A stretch of DNA of 45,713 nt from a virus. The translations under genes were made by a program, and so were the position numbers. Shown here piece by piece: positions 1-7,718 of this stretch. Numbering within the stretch: position 1 is the stretch's first letter; each line of letters opens with the position of its first letter. The notes below the pieces were generated by a model. It saw only the letters and a program-made list of their open reading frames with translations. It searched no databases and was not told the DNA's origin. Location of the stretch: the IMG/VR virus record IMGVR_UViG_3300031951_000309, positions 1 through 45,713 of that record, one strand, 5' to 3'.

Positions 1-125
1 CGCCCATGCTCCACCGGTGTGCGGCCCAGGCCAGGATCCCGCCGGTCTCGGGCTTCGCGATCGGTGCCTCGGGCTTAGGGAAGGGGCCGTGGCCGGAGAT
101 GTCCTTGCGGACCAGGCCCTGCCAC
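1..125. repeat. Left copy of the terminal direct repeat
   Basis: Bases 1-125 match 45589-45713 except at one position (C at 104, A at 45692). The repeat lies inside the primase-helicase gene, whose reading frame is continuous when the ends are joined. This is what a circular or circularly permuted genome gives when an assembler leaves an overlap at its ends. A true short terminal repeat of the virion DNA is less likely, because it sits mid-gene. Confidence 0.95.
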
Positions 126-1072
126 TCGGAAGCGAACCGGCCGGCGGGCCAGGGCGGATCCATGTGGGCCAACATCCATCCTTCGGTCGCGGCCTTCGCC
201 TCGTCGATGGACATGTCACCCTTGCGGGCGACGTGGATGTAGTGGCCGGCCACGCGGGTGAATGCGGACCAGCGGGTCTCGCCACCCTCGGCGCCGGCGG
301 AGACGTCGGTGGTCAGGACGTCGGACATGTCTCCGCCCTCAGGGCGGAACATGGCGCCGACCTGGGCGACCTTCTCGGCCAGGGCCCAGGGGCTCGCCGG
401 CATGGCCTCGACGCGTGGCGTCTCGAGGATCGTGGTGCCGTCGACGAAGGTCTCGACGCGTACGGGTTTGCGCACGCCGTTCTTGCCGTGGATGGATCCG
501 GCCAGGCGGATGGGCTGGTGTGCCCGGCCGTACGGATTGCCGTCGACGCCGAAGCCGAACTGGATGTCGGCTCCGACCTTGCGCGCGATCATGTCTCGGA
601 TCGCGACGACCTCCTGGACCTGGAGGTTCCGGACCGGCCAGTAGGCATGGCGCTTGGCCTTGCCTTCCTCGGTCGTGCCACCGGAGAGGACGACCATCAT
701 TGGTTCGCCCAGGTGCTCGGTCGCGTAGGCGATCTTCGCGTCGGTGTCGCCGGTGTCGAAGTCGGCGCACACAGTACGGAACACGTAGCAATTCTCGGCG
801 GTGCCTCGGTCGGCCCTCAGGGTGCAAGGCACGACGAAGCTCGCGACGTCATGCTGTCCCCACCGGGACGCGTGATGGATGACCGAGCCGACGAAGGCCG
901 GCCAGCCTAGGACCTTGGGCTCGAGGAAGATGTCCTCTCTGAAGACGCCCTCGCGGGCGGTGCCTTTCTCGCCGATGCCACGAAGGCAGACGAAGCCGTC
1001 GGCGTCGGTGCCGAAGAGCAGGCGCAGGTGTAGCTCGATCGCTTTCGCGTCGACGCCGTTGGGTGCGTCCAT
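1..1072 (-). CDS. Primase-helicase, N-terminal primase part (continues at the right end of the window)
   Basis: Replication protein priming and unwinding phage DNA. The ATG at 1072-1070 overlaps the TGA of the upstream gene (TGATG), implying coupled translation. The frame is open to base 1 and, joined through the terminal repeat, continues at 45588 to give 755 residues. The N-terminal part looks like an archaeo-eukaryotic-type primase (prim-pol): ADFDTGD at residues 103-109 supplies the two metal-binding aspartates, SGG at 130-132 with RHAYW at 141-145 fits the second motif, and RLAGSIHGK at 189-197 fits the nucleotide-binding motif. The C-terminal RecA-like ATPase is described at the right end. 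Base 104 differs between the two copies, changing Lys323 to Asn. Partial only because of where the circle was cut. Confidence 0.85.
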   Translation of the reverse strand, partial: MDAPNGVDAKAIELHLRLLFGTDADGFVCLRGIGEKGTAREGVFREDIFLEPKVLGWPAFVGSVIHHASRWGQHDVASFVVPCTLRADRGTAENCYVFRTVCADFDTGDTDAKIAYATEHLGEPMMVVLSGGTTEEGKAKRHAYWPVRNLQVQEVVAIRDMIARKVGADIQFGFGVDGNPYGRAHQPIRLAGSIHGKNGVRKPVRVETFVDGTTILETPRVEAMPASPWALAEKVAQVGAMFRPEGGDMSDVLTTDVSAGAEGGETRWSAFTRVAGHYIHVARKGDMSIDEAKAATEGWMLAHMDPPWPAGRFASEWQGLVRKDISGHGPFPKPEAPIAKPETGGILAWAAHRWSMG

Positions 1073-1395
1073 CAGGCGAGGCGGATGAAGATTGGCGTGC
1101 GGGATCCGACGTAGGCGCCGGTCACGTTGAAGGACATGTGCTCGATCGCGTCCTCTTCGGTCATGCCGTCGCGGACCCGGAGGATCTCGACGCACATGTC
1201 CCAGTCGTAGACGACAGTCGGTTCGCCGGACTCGGTGATGCCGATGATCGCGGCGTCGAAGCCGTCCGCGACGAGCATCTCGCCGTCGCCCTGGTCGTCG
1301 GCGAAGTCGTCGACGATTGCACGGAGGCGCTTGCCTTCGGCCTCGAAAGGATCGGTGAACTTGATCGGCTTCTTGCTTACTCTTTTCTTAGCCAT
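1072..1395 (-). CDS. Small conserved phage protein of unknown function
   Basis: A 107-residue protein with a Lys-rich N-terminus (MAKKRVSKK), an acidic middle and the C-terminal pattern DAIEHMSFNVTGAYVG...PIF, which recurs in many phage hypothetical proteins. No enzymatic motif is seen. The ATG at 1395 is chosen because it follows a C/A-rich tract with no purine-rich SD, the pattern seen before other starts here. That tract lies inside the 3' end of the upstream nuclease gene and overlaps it by 19 bases. Its TGA overlaps the ATG of the primase-helicase, so the three genes are probably translated together. A frame extension upstream to 1767 is only a shadow of the nuclease gene. Confidence 0.75.
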   Translation of the reverse strand: MAKKRVSKKPIKFTDPFEAEGKRLRAIVDDFADDQGDGEMLVADGFDAAIIGITESGEPTVVYDWDMCVEILRVRDGMTEEDAIEHMSFNVTGAYVGSRTPIFIRLA

Positions 1396-2174
1396 GAGGG
1401 GTTGATGGATTGGGTGTTGGTGTTGGGTTGGGAAGTGGTCTTCTGCCAGCATCGCGCCTTGTAGTCGCAGAACTTGCAGTTGAAGTCGTCGGCGGATCGG
1501 CCGGCCTTGCCGAGCTCTTCGGGGTTGCCGGAGCTGACGATCCGGACGGCGCGGTCGATGTAGTCCTGGGCGTCGCGCGCGACAAGCGGGATCAGCTCGA
1601 CGTGGATGTCGCCGGTGTCGCGGTTGAGACAGGTGAACATGCAGGTCTCGAGCTCGTGGTAAGCCATGTAGATCTGGACCTGGGCGTAGTAGACCGGCTT
1701 GCTCGCCTTGATCCCTTTCTTCACCGCGTCGCTCCAGCTCTTGTCGCCGAGCGCCTTGTTCTCCCACAGCATGGGATACTTCAGGCCGGCGACGGGGCCG
1801 GAGTGGATCACGCCGTCGAGGTGTCCCTTGAACTTGCCGCCGGCGTCGGACATGCCGATCTGCTTGCCGTCGGGTGCGTGGGTCTGGAGCTCGAAGCCGG
1901 CGAGCTTGAGGTAGTCGGCGACGCGCTCTTCGCCGTCGTGGCCCATGTCGAAGATCCGGAGGGTCTTGCCTTTGAAGTCGGCGCCCTCGTCCTTCTCGAC
2001 CATGTGGTACTCGTAGCCGAGAGCGCGCTCGCAGTGGTGTCCGATCCGGGAGGCGCCGAGGTACTGGCGCCTGGCCTGGGACTTGTTCTTGGAGAGCATC
2101 GCCGCGTCGATGGACGCGACGATCGCTTGCTCCGTTGTCGTGGCCTCGCGGCCTTCGTTGGGTGAGAAGATCAT
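1377..2174 (-). CDS. Cas4/RecB-like PD-(D/E)XK nuclease with Fe-S cysteines
   Basis: A 265-residue nuclease, probably the exonuclease of the recombination module. GHLDG near residues 115-119 and WENKA near 137-141 form the D...ExK active site. A cysteine at position 48 (HHCER) and the C-terminal CKFCDYKARC near 231-240 give the four cysteines that hold an iron-sulphur cluster in Cas4/AddB-type enzymes. Its ATG overlaps the helicase stop (ATGA). The last residues, rich in Gln, Pro, Asn and Thr, coincide with the C/A-rich leader of the next gene, so this end may be shaped by RNA rather than protein function. It sits with the SSB, Sak4-like ATPase and helicase, a common phage recombination set. 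Confidence 0.88.
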   Translation of the reverse strand: MIFSPNEGREATTTEQAIVASIDAAMLSKNKSQARRQYLGASRIGHHCERALGYEYHMVEKDEGADFKGKTLRIFDMGHDGEERVADYLKLAGFELQTHAPDGKQIGMSDAGGKFKGHLDGVIHSGPVAGLKYPMLWENKALGDKSWSDAVKKGIKASKPVYYAQVQIYMAYHELETCMFTCLNRDTGDIHVELIPLVARDAQDYIDRAVRIVSSGNPEELGKAGRSADDFNCKFCDYKARCWQKTTSQPNTNTQSINPSWLRKE

Positions 2175-3832
2175 ACGGAAAGAACCTTAGCTCTGATGAG
2201 TTTCTCCTTGAACGTCCACGTCAAAAGACAGGACGCGCGGTATTTCGTCATCGAAAAATCGTTTGCCTGGCCGGACAGATAACGAAGCTGATCGTCGCTG
2301 GCCGGCTCGTTGATCCACCTCTTGGTCTTCCGGGCGGCGTCCCTGTCGCCGTGTTCCCGGAGGTAGTCGTCCGCGGAAGCCAGGGCCTGGAGCCGGTCGG
2401 TGGTCTTTGCCACCAGGTGCACGCCACGCTCGGCGTCCTTGCCGCAGACGACCCAGTGGACCCCGCCGTGCAGGATGATCGCGGCCCAGGCCGACATGGC
2501 GTTGGCCATGGTGACGACGCCCCAGAAGGTCTCCCACTGGAAGGGGCTGAGCTTCATGATCTCGACCTCGGTCATGACGAAGTCGGCCAGGGCCTGGCGC
2601 TCCTTCACTTCCTGTGCCCGGCGCTCGACGGCGTCGAAGATGTGACCGCAGGAGGGGCAGGTGCCACAGCCGGCGGGGATCTCCATCTCGCAGGACGGGC
2701 AGTCCTTGGTCATGCCCTTGCCCTTGACCGGCTCGAGGACCGGGTCGGTCTCCAGGCCTCCGTGAGTAAGCAGTGAATAACCGAAGTCCAGGACGACGCA
2801 GTCGGTCTTGATCACGCCGGGGTGTTTCTCCGGGTCGACCTTGCGTAGGCCTCGGCCGACCATTTGGATCATGGTCGACTTGTAAGAACAGGGCCGGAGC
2901 AGGACGACGCAGGCGATGGTCTGGCAGTCGTACCCCTCAGTCGCGATCGCGACGTTGACCAGGACCTGGTACTTGTCCTTCTCGAAGTCGACTAGGGCGC
3001 GACGCCTCTCGGTGTCGGTCATCTCGCCATGGATCTCGGTGGCCTTGACGCCTGCGTCGGCGAAGGCCTGTGTGATGTGTCTGGCGTGCTCGATCGTCGA
3101 GCAGAAGACGATGGTCTTGCGGTCGCCGGCCAGCCGGCGCCACTCCTCGATCACCTTCTCGGTGACCGCGGACTTGTCCATGATCGCCTCGACCTCGGCC
3201 ATGTCGAACTCGGAGATCGTGCGCTTCACGCCGGCGAGCTCCTCGCGCAGTCCGCAGTCGATGACGTAGGTGCGTGGCCTGACCAGGTGGCCGGCCTCGA
3301 TCAGCTCGCGGATCGAGATCACGTCGGCGACATTGTTGAACGCGTCCTTCAGCGCGGCCTTGTCACCTCGCTCCGGGGTGGCGGTGACGCCCAGGATCCG
3401 GACGTCCTTGTTCAGGAACCTGGCGCGCTCCAGGATCTTCTTGTAGCTGGACGCGGCGACATGGTGAGCCTCGTCGATCACGACCAGGTCCATGGCAGGC
3501 ATGGTGTCCAGGTTGTCCGGCCGGCTGAGGGTCTGGACCATGGCGTAGGTCACCCCGTCGGACCACTTCTTGCGGTCCGCGGCGTAGATGTCAGAGGCCA
3601 GGTCCGGGTCGACGCGTCTGAGCGTGGCCCGGTTCTGGTTGACGAGCTCATCCCGGTGCTGGATCACGAGCGCGCGGAAGGGCTTGTCCTTCTTGCGCGA
3701 CTGGGCGATCGCCGAGCTGAGCATGACTGTCTTGCCGGCGCCGGTCGGCGCCACGCCAAGGGTGTTACCCTTGTCGGCGAGCGCGGTCAGCACCCGGCTG
3801 ACGAAGTCCGCCTGTCTTGGGCGGAGCTTCAT
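2171..3832 (-). CDS. DEAD/DEAH-box superfamily 2 helicase
   Basis: A 553-residue ATP-dependent helicase. From the N-terminus: a Q-like region (RPRQADF, 4-10), Walker A GAGKT (31-35), DEAH (about 119-122), TATP (about 151-154), a helicase C domain with FCSTIEHA, and motif VI MVGRGLRK near 324. A CPSC...CPSC zinc ribbon lies near residues 380-397, followed by an alpha-helical C-terminal extension. The ATG at 3832 is chosen because the helicase homology begins there; the frame stays open to 3967 but encodes unrelated sequence. The start overlaps a TGA (ATGA) ending a short zinc-ribbon-like frame from the upstream gap. Its stop overlaps the nuclease start. Confidence 0.93.
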   Translation of the reverse strand: MKLRPRQADFVSRVLTALADKGNTLGVAPTGAGKTVMLSSAIAQSRKKDKPFRALVIQHRDELVNQNRATLRRVDPDLASDIYAADRKKWSDGVTYAMVQTLSRPDNLDTMPAMDLVVIDEAHHVAASSYKKILERARFLNKDVRILGVTATPERGDKAALKDAFNNVADVISIRELIEAGHLVRPRTYVIDCGLREELAGVKRTISEFDMAEVEAIMDKSAVTEKVIEEWRRLAGDRKTIVFCSTIEHARHITQAFADAGVKATEIHGEMTDTERRRALVDFEKDKYQVLVNVAIATEGYDCQTIACVVLLRPCSYKSTMIQMVGRGLRKVDPEKHPGVIKTDCVVLDFGYSLLTHGGLETDPVLEPVKGKGMTKDCPSCEMEIPAGCGTCPSCGHIFDAVERRAQEVKERQALADFVMTEVEIMKLSPFQWETFWGVVTMANAMSAWAAIILHGGVHWVVCGKDAERGVHLVAKTTDRLQALASADDYLREHGDRDAARKTKRWINEPASDDQLRYLSGQANDFSMTKYRASCLLTWTFKEKLIRAKVLSV

Positions 3833-4396
3833 CGGGAGCAGGGATTGCACCAGCCCGACAGGGACATGCGTCCACAGAGGGGGCAGATGAAATAATTGAT
3901 AAGGGATCGGCGGCGGCCTACCGGAGGGGCTACCTCGTAGCGGCCGAACCTGCCGCATCCCAACCACCCTGCTTCCGCAGGCCGCGTCGCGCTACGCACT
4001 TCGCGGAAAGACGAGACTCCGCCCGAGAGAAACCATCGTCGAGAGGGCCGGGCGGAGCGACCGGGGTACCCAGTCCAAAGAGAAGACTCCCCTGTGCCTT
4101 TCGGTAGGGAGGGGAGCCGTTGTAGTTCCTGTTGCTTGCGCGTACAGGAAAAGTGGGGGGCCGGGGAGAGAGGCGACCCCAACAGTCGCGTCATCCCAGC
4201 GCAGGTTTCCACAAGGTAATAGCCCACCGACGGGGGCGCCTTGATCTCCTGCTCGGCCCTTGGTTTTGAAAGATCAGGAACGCCGGCACCGGTGGTGCGT
4301 CGAACCTCGAGCTCACATGTTGGCAGGCTTTTGGAAAAAGTCACCATGTTTGTAAGATCTGGTTCGACGCGTTGGGCGGTGCCGGTCCTGGACCCT
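3833..4396 (-). other. 564-base structured gap with a zinc-ribbon-like coding end; candidate intron or structured RNA
   Basis: No confident gene lies between the SSB-like gene and the helicase. Read on the minus strand, the gap can fold into many strong hairpins: a 9-pair stem CTCCGCCCG/CGGGCGGAG, TTCCTGT/ACAGGAA, CTCCCCT/AGGGGAG enclosing CC-GAAA-GG, CCTGC-GGAA-GCAGG, GCGGC/GCCGC and CTAC-GAG-GTAG. Two of the loops are GNRA tetraloops. The far 3' end, in frame, reads CPLCGRMSLSGWCNPC, a CxxC...CxxC zinc ribbon, and its TGA overlaps the helicase ATG. A frame starting MVTFSKSLPTCEL at 4347 opens the 5' side. One reading is a small zinc-ribbon gene interrupted by a self-splicing intron. I could not find convincing group I or II core segments, so this is a candidate only. 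Confidence 0.4.
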
Positions 4397-5002
4397 TTAG
4401 AAGGGGTTGTTAGACGGACCCTTGACGATCCAGCCGGGACCCTGGCCAACGACCGGGGCGGGAGCCTGAGGGGCGAACGCCTGGGAGCGCGCCTGGTTGG
4501 AGGCCTGCTGACCACCGGTCAGGGCGTTGTAGTCGCGCGAGCCTGCGCTCTTCGGGTTAGGGCTGAGCCACTCGCCGACCTTGTTCTTGTCGGCGTAGGC
4601 CGGATCCTTGGACGCCTCGATCTTGATCTTGATGGCGACGCGCAGGCCGTCCATCGCGTTCATGAGGGCGAGAGTCTCCTTGCCGGCGAAGGCGGAGTAG
4701 GTCTCCGGCTTGAGCGGGTTGAAGACGCCGGCGGACTCGAAGATCCGGGTGATGGAGCTCTTGCCCATCTCGCGCCACTTCGGGTTGTTGCGCTCGTCGT
4801 TGATGTCCGGGAGCATGTCGAAGACCTTGCGACCTTCGTAGCCGTTCTCGACGAGGGTCAGCGTCACCGGGTAGTAGGTGCCGCCGGTCGTGCCGGACTG
4901 GCGCGCGGCCTGGATCGTGATGATCGCCCAGGAGAGCGTGCCGTTGGGGATGAGCTCGGGCGCCTTGGCGGCGCCGGAGTCGGGGGAGAACATGTTGTTC
5001 AT
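4397..5002 (-). CDS. Single-stranded DNA-binding (DUF669-like) protein
   Basis: A 201-residue protein with an OB-fold-like pattern: LPNGTLSWAIITIQAA, then GTYYPVTLTLVENGYEGRKVFD, followed by NDERNNPKW, which resembles the DUF669/SSB-like family found beside Sak4-type recombinases. The C-terminal third is a low-complexity Gln/Ala/Pro tail that ends in PSNNPF. It thus ends in Pro-Phe, as SSBs do to recruit partners, though the acidic residues are missing. The ATG at 5002 follows a C/A-rich leader with two copies of CCCAGATACCAA and no SD. It is the third gene from the HTH-ATPase end of the early operon. Assignment rests on pattern and neighbourhood. Confidence 0.75.
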   Translation of the reverse strand: MNNMFSPDSGAAKAPELIPNGTLSWAIITIQAARQSGTTGGTYYPVTLTLVENGYEGRKVFDMLPDINDERNNPKWREMGKSSITRIFESAGVFNPLKPETYSAFAGKETLALMNAMDGLRVAIKIKIEASKDPAYADKNKVGEWLSPNPKSAGSRDYNALTGGQQASNQARSQAFAPQAPAPVVGQGPGWIVKGPSNNPF

Positions 5003-5035
5003 GGTTTGGGTTGGTATCTGGGTTGGTATCTGGGT
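5003..5035 (-). promoter_or_regulatory. C/A-rich leader with a 12-base tandem repeat
   Basis: Immediately upstream of the SSB-like start the minus strand reads CCCAGATACCAA twice and then CCCAAACC before the ATG. There is no purine-rich SD. It matches the C/A-rich leaders elsewhere in the genome and is the only one that is itself tandemly repeated. Confidence 0.5.
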
Positions 5036-5043
5036 GGGAAAGA

Positions 5044-5895
5044 TCAGGCCTTGGCCGGCATGGTCGTGATGAGGTTGGTGTCGAGGCGCTTGCCTTCGCG
5101 GATCTTGACCATCAGCTCGCCCAGGTGCGGGGCCTCGAGGAGCTCGAGACGGCCGGAGCGATCCTTCGCGGGATAGCCCCAGGGGTTCTGTTGCTGACAG
5201 CAGAGACCGCGGTACATCTGGCCGTCCTCGGTCTTGAAGTTCTGGAGGGTGATCACCTGGTCGAAGATGCCCGGGAGCTCGCGACCGGTCTTCGCGCCTT
5301 CGATCTGGGGGACCCAGGTCACGCGCTTGAGGTCATCTTCCTCGCGGTTCAGGATGCCGACCACGACGATCGACTTGTTGCTGTGCTGGAGGTGGGTCAG
5401 CCAGCGCATCATCTCGCGACCGAGCAGGCCGTAGGCTCCGCGGGTGTCCGGCTTGCCGTCCTTGTTCATGGCCTCCGGCTGTTTCTCCGCCCACTTGAGG
5501 CAGTCACGGGACGCGACAGTGATCGAGTCGACGAAGACAGTCTTGTACTTGGCGAGAGGGATCTCCTTGAAGGCTTCGCAGACGGCGTCGTACACCGGCT
5601 TCGAGTAGGCCCCGTTCAGATCGGACGGATCGTGTCCGCCGATGTACAGGGCGAGCGCGCGGGCGATCTCCCACGGCTGTTTGCCGAAGGCCTGGGCGGC
5701 GGCGCGGACGTCGAGCACGTCGCCGGGCCAGTCCTGGATGGCCAGCGTGCCGGCCTCGAGGTCCACGAAGAGCGTGGTCTCGGGGTCGAGCGTGCGGGCG
5801 AGGGTGGTCTTGCCTACTCCGGACGGGCCGAAGAGGGCGATGTTGACCTTGGGCACGAGCTTCAGGCGCTCGTCTGCCTTGATGATTTTGATCAT
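5044..5895 (-). CDS. Sak4-like RecA-fold recombination ATPase (AAA_24 type)
   Basis: A 283-residue P-loop ATPase. Walker A GPSGVGKT lies at residues 23-30, DLEAGT follows near 46-51, and VFVDSIT near 122-128 is the Walker B strand. Proteins of this type (Sak4) are compact RecA-like single-strand annealing or pairing proteins that depend on their partner SSB. The adjacent SSB-like gene and the nearby Cas4-like nuclease support this. The ATG at 5895 follows CCCCCAACACC. The gene lies 41 bases upstream of the SSB gene and 14 bases downstream of a conserved partner gene, so a single transcript is likely. Confidence 0.83.
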   Translation of the reverse strand: MIKIIKADERLKLVPKVNIALFGPSGVGKTTLARTLDPETTLFVDLEAGTLAIQDWPGDVLDVRAAAQAFGKQPWEIARALALYIGGHDPSDLNGAYSKPVYDAVCEAFKEIPLAKYKTVFVDSITVASRDCLKWAEKQPEAMNKDGKPDTRGAYGLLGREMMRWLTHLQHSNKSIVVVGILNREEDDLKRVTWVPQIEGAKTGRELPGIFDQVITLQNFKTEDGQMYRGLCCQQQNPWGYPAKDRSGRLELLEAPHLGELMVKIREGKRLDTNLITTMPAKA

Positions 5896-5909
5896 GGTGT
5901 TGGGGGAGA

Positions 5910-6341
5910 TTAGGAGAAGGAGACGGAAGGGTTGCCGTACTTGACAGTCCGGGCGTCCATGAGGCGATCCTTGAGCTCGTTGTCTTCGAGCGCCTTGAAG
6001 TTCTTCTCGGGCACGGAGAACTCGATCTTCATGATCCGGCGGACCTGCTCCCAGGGGAGCGTGTTCGCGATGGACTCGAGGACGTTGCTGTCCCAGTCGA
6101 CGCGCTGGCTGATCTTGAACGTCAGCTTGACGCCGTCGATCTCGGTCGAGTGCTGGCCGTGGGTCAGGCCGGTTTCCTTGAGGTGCTTCTCGAACAGGGC
6201 GCCGTGCTCGGCGATGATGCCGGCCTCGGCCTCCGCGATCTTCGCCTTGGCGGCGTCGATCAGGGCCTTGTTCGCCGCGATGATCTCGCGGAGTTCGGTG
6301 AGCGTCGGCTTAGCCGGCGCGGTCTTGCTGGTTTTTTTCAT
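5910..6341 (-). CDS. Conserved phage protein next to the Sak4-like ATPase
   Basis: A 143-residue protein. Residues about 1-55 form an Ala/Lys/Glu-rich helix, likely coiled coil. The C-terminal half carries the pattern RVDWDSNVLESIANTLPWEQ, then IMKIEFSVPEKNFKAL and LMDARTVKYG, which I associate with a conserved phage family usually encoded beside AAA_24 ATPases; its biochemical role is unknown to me. The ATG at 6341 follows CTTTCCCCCCACCGAC, a pyrimidine/C-rich leader with no SD. The gene overlaps the 3' end of the HTH regulator by 32 bases. Confidence 0.7.
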   Translation of the reverse strand: MKKTSKTAPAKPTLTELREIIAANKALIDAAKAKIAEAEAGIIAEHGALFEKHLKETGLTHGQHSTEIDGVKLTFKISQRVDWDSNVLESIANTLPWEQVRRIMKIEFSVPEKNFKALEDNELKDRLMDARTVKYGNPSVSFS

Positions 6342-6597
6342 GTCGGTGGGGGGAAAGTTTATTCTCCGGAGTTGGGCGCAGGAGAAAGCCGTAAAGGTCA
6401 ATGGGATGCCCTTCGGAAATGCCAAGCTCAAAGAGCTGGATGATCCGCTTGCCGGGGATGCTGTCGCGCTCGATCCACTTCTCGATCGCCTTGAGCGAGA
6501 CCGCGTATCCCTTCGCGTTCATGCGCCGGCAGAGCTCGCCCTGCCCGCCGAAGCGTGCGACGAGTTTCCTGACGTCGATGTTGGTGGAAGTGGTCAC
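6310..6597 (-). CDS. Small helix-turn-helix regulator (Cro/repressor-like)
   Basis: A 95-residue protein. LVARFGGQGELCRRM, followed by GYAVSLKAIEKWIERDSIP, reads as a Cro/CI-type HTH with recognition helix around SLKAIEKWIER. The C-terminal 30 residues are basic and probably disordered. The start is GTG at 6597, preceded by ACCCAACGCC. It is the first gene of the early minus-strand operon and is divergent from the integrase across about 107 bases, the usual place for a lysogeny/early switch regulator. Whether it is a repressor, Cro-like or an activator cannot be told. Confidence 0.7.
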   Translation of the reverse strand: MTTSTNIDVRKLVARFGGQGELCRRMNAKGYAVSLKAIEKWIERDSIPGKRIIQLFELGISEGHPIDLYGFLLRPTPENKLSPHRHEKNQQDRAG

Positions 6598-6704
6598 GGC
6601 GTTGGGTCCGATGTGATCACTCTGCCTCGTGCGTGCGGTTGGTCAATGGGAAAAAACACGAACTTGACTTCCCTACATTCTGTCGGTTTTGTTACTGCCC
6701 CAAC
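6598..6704. promoter_or_regulatory. Divergent control region between the HTH regulator and the integrase
   Basis: A 107-base AT-richer gap between two divergent genes must hold promoters for both. On the plus strand TTGACT at 6664-6669 could be a -35 box. Seventeen bases later TTTTGT is only a weak -10. Operator repeats are not obvious. Functional assignment is by position. Confidence 0.4.
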
Positions 6705-7718
6705 ATGAATAATAACGACGCAAGAATTGTTAAGAACGATGCCGGCATCTACGAGATCCGCTTCGGTGGAAAGCGTAGCAAACGCAAGTCGACCGGTTGC
6801 ACGGATCTCCGCGACGCCTACGGCTTCTACGGCCGGTGGATGATGGAGCAGGCCAAGGCCAAGGTCGTCGACGTGTCGAAGATCCTGGACGACTACATGG
6901 CCGAGCACGTCGCACAGCGCGTCGTCTCGACCGAGCGCCAGGAGGACTGCGTCGCGGTGCTCAAGGCCGGCCTGGGCGCAAAGCTCGTCACCGAGCTCGA
7001 CAGCCAGGTGATGCTCAAGTACCGCGAGGCCAGGAAGGCCGGCAAGATCAACGGGCGCGAGGTCGGCGAAGGCACCCTGCGCCGGGAGCTCAACTGCCTG
7101 ATCGCCGCGATCAATCACGCCGTGCGCCAGCGCCGGCTGTCTTCCGCCGACGTGCCGCACATCGACCTGCCGGCCGCGCCGACTCCGAAGGATCTGTGGC
7201 TGACCGGCGAACAGCTCGACCACCTGATCGCGACGAGCGTGTCGACGTATGGGGACATGTCGCGGATCCACCGGTTCATGGTGATCGCCTCCGAGACGGC
7301 CGCGCGCAAGACGTCGGTGGTCGAGCTTCGCTGGTCTCAGGTGGATCTCGATCGCGGCCTGATCAATTTCCAGAACGACGGCAAGGCCAGGACGAAGAAG
7401 CGACGCGTGCCGGTGCCCATGTCATCCAAGCTCAAGGCTTTCCTCGAGCGCGCCTGGTCGGCACGCACCCAGGACGAGTGGGTGCTCGATACGCCCTACT
7501 CGATCCAGCATCACTTCGAGGCTGTCGTAGAGAAGTCCGGCCTGGAAGACGTGACTCCGCATACCCTTCGCCACACCTGGGCGACTCTCGCGGCCCAGGC
7601 CGGCGTCGAGCTCTTCCAGATCGCCGGCGTGCTAGGCGACTGCCTGGCCACAGTGATGCGTGTCTACGCTCACCATTGCCCGGATCACCTGAGGGGCGCG
7701 GTCAACTTCAGAGCTTAG
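6705..7718 (+). CDS. int: Tyrosine recombinase integrase
   Basis: A 337-residue site-specific recombinase that would integrate and possibly excise the phage. The catalytic domain shows ETAARKTSVVELRW (first Arg), NDGKARTKKRRVPVP (Lys), HTLRHTWAT (His-x-x-Arg) and RVYAHHCPDHL (nucleophilic Tyr). At the position where most family members have His or Trp (LGH), this protein reads VLGD, an unusual substitution. I choose the ATG at 6705, which follows CTGCCCCAAC, rather than the in-frame ATG at 6633, because the leader matches other starts and the extra 24 residues look unrelated. It is the only plus-strand gene in the left half and converges on the holin gene with an 11-base overlap. No attachment site was identified. 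Confidence 0.93.
   Translation: MNNNDARIVKNDAGIYEIRFGGKRSKRKSTGCTDLRDAYGFYGRWMMEQAKAKVVDVSKILDDYMAEHVAQRVVSTERQEDCVAVLKAGLGAKLVTELDSQVMLKYREARKAGKINGREVGEGTLRRELNCLIAAINHAVRQRRLSSADVPHIDLPAAPTPKDLWLTGEQLDHLIATSVSTYGDMSRIHRFMVIASETAARKTSVVELRWSQVDLDRGLINFQNDGKARTKKRRVPVPMSSKLKAFLERAWSARTQDEWVLDTPYSIQHHFEAVVEKSGLEDVTPHTLRHTWATLAAQAGVELFQIAGVLGDCLATVMRVYAHHCPDHLRGAVNFRA

Noticed and set aside
17-910. Long plus-strand frame opposite the primase
   Set aside because: Its translation is low-complexity Gly/Asp/Val/Arg typical of the complement of a GC-rich gene, with no motif; the minus strand encodes a clear primase.
2191-2198. CTGATGAG on the plus strand near the helicase end
   Set aside because: No GAAA with a stem III and UH in the required order nearby; the match is chance within coding sequence.
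4241-5176. Plus-strand frame of 311 residues opposite the SSB-like gene
   Set aside because: Repetitive Val/Gly/Leu/Arg composition and tandem VGIWVGIW from the leader repeat; no domain.
6633-6704. Longer integrase start at 6633
   Set aside because: Would add 24 residues unlike the family, and the ATG at 6705 follows a CCCCAAC leader like other genes.
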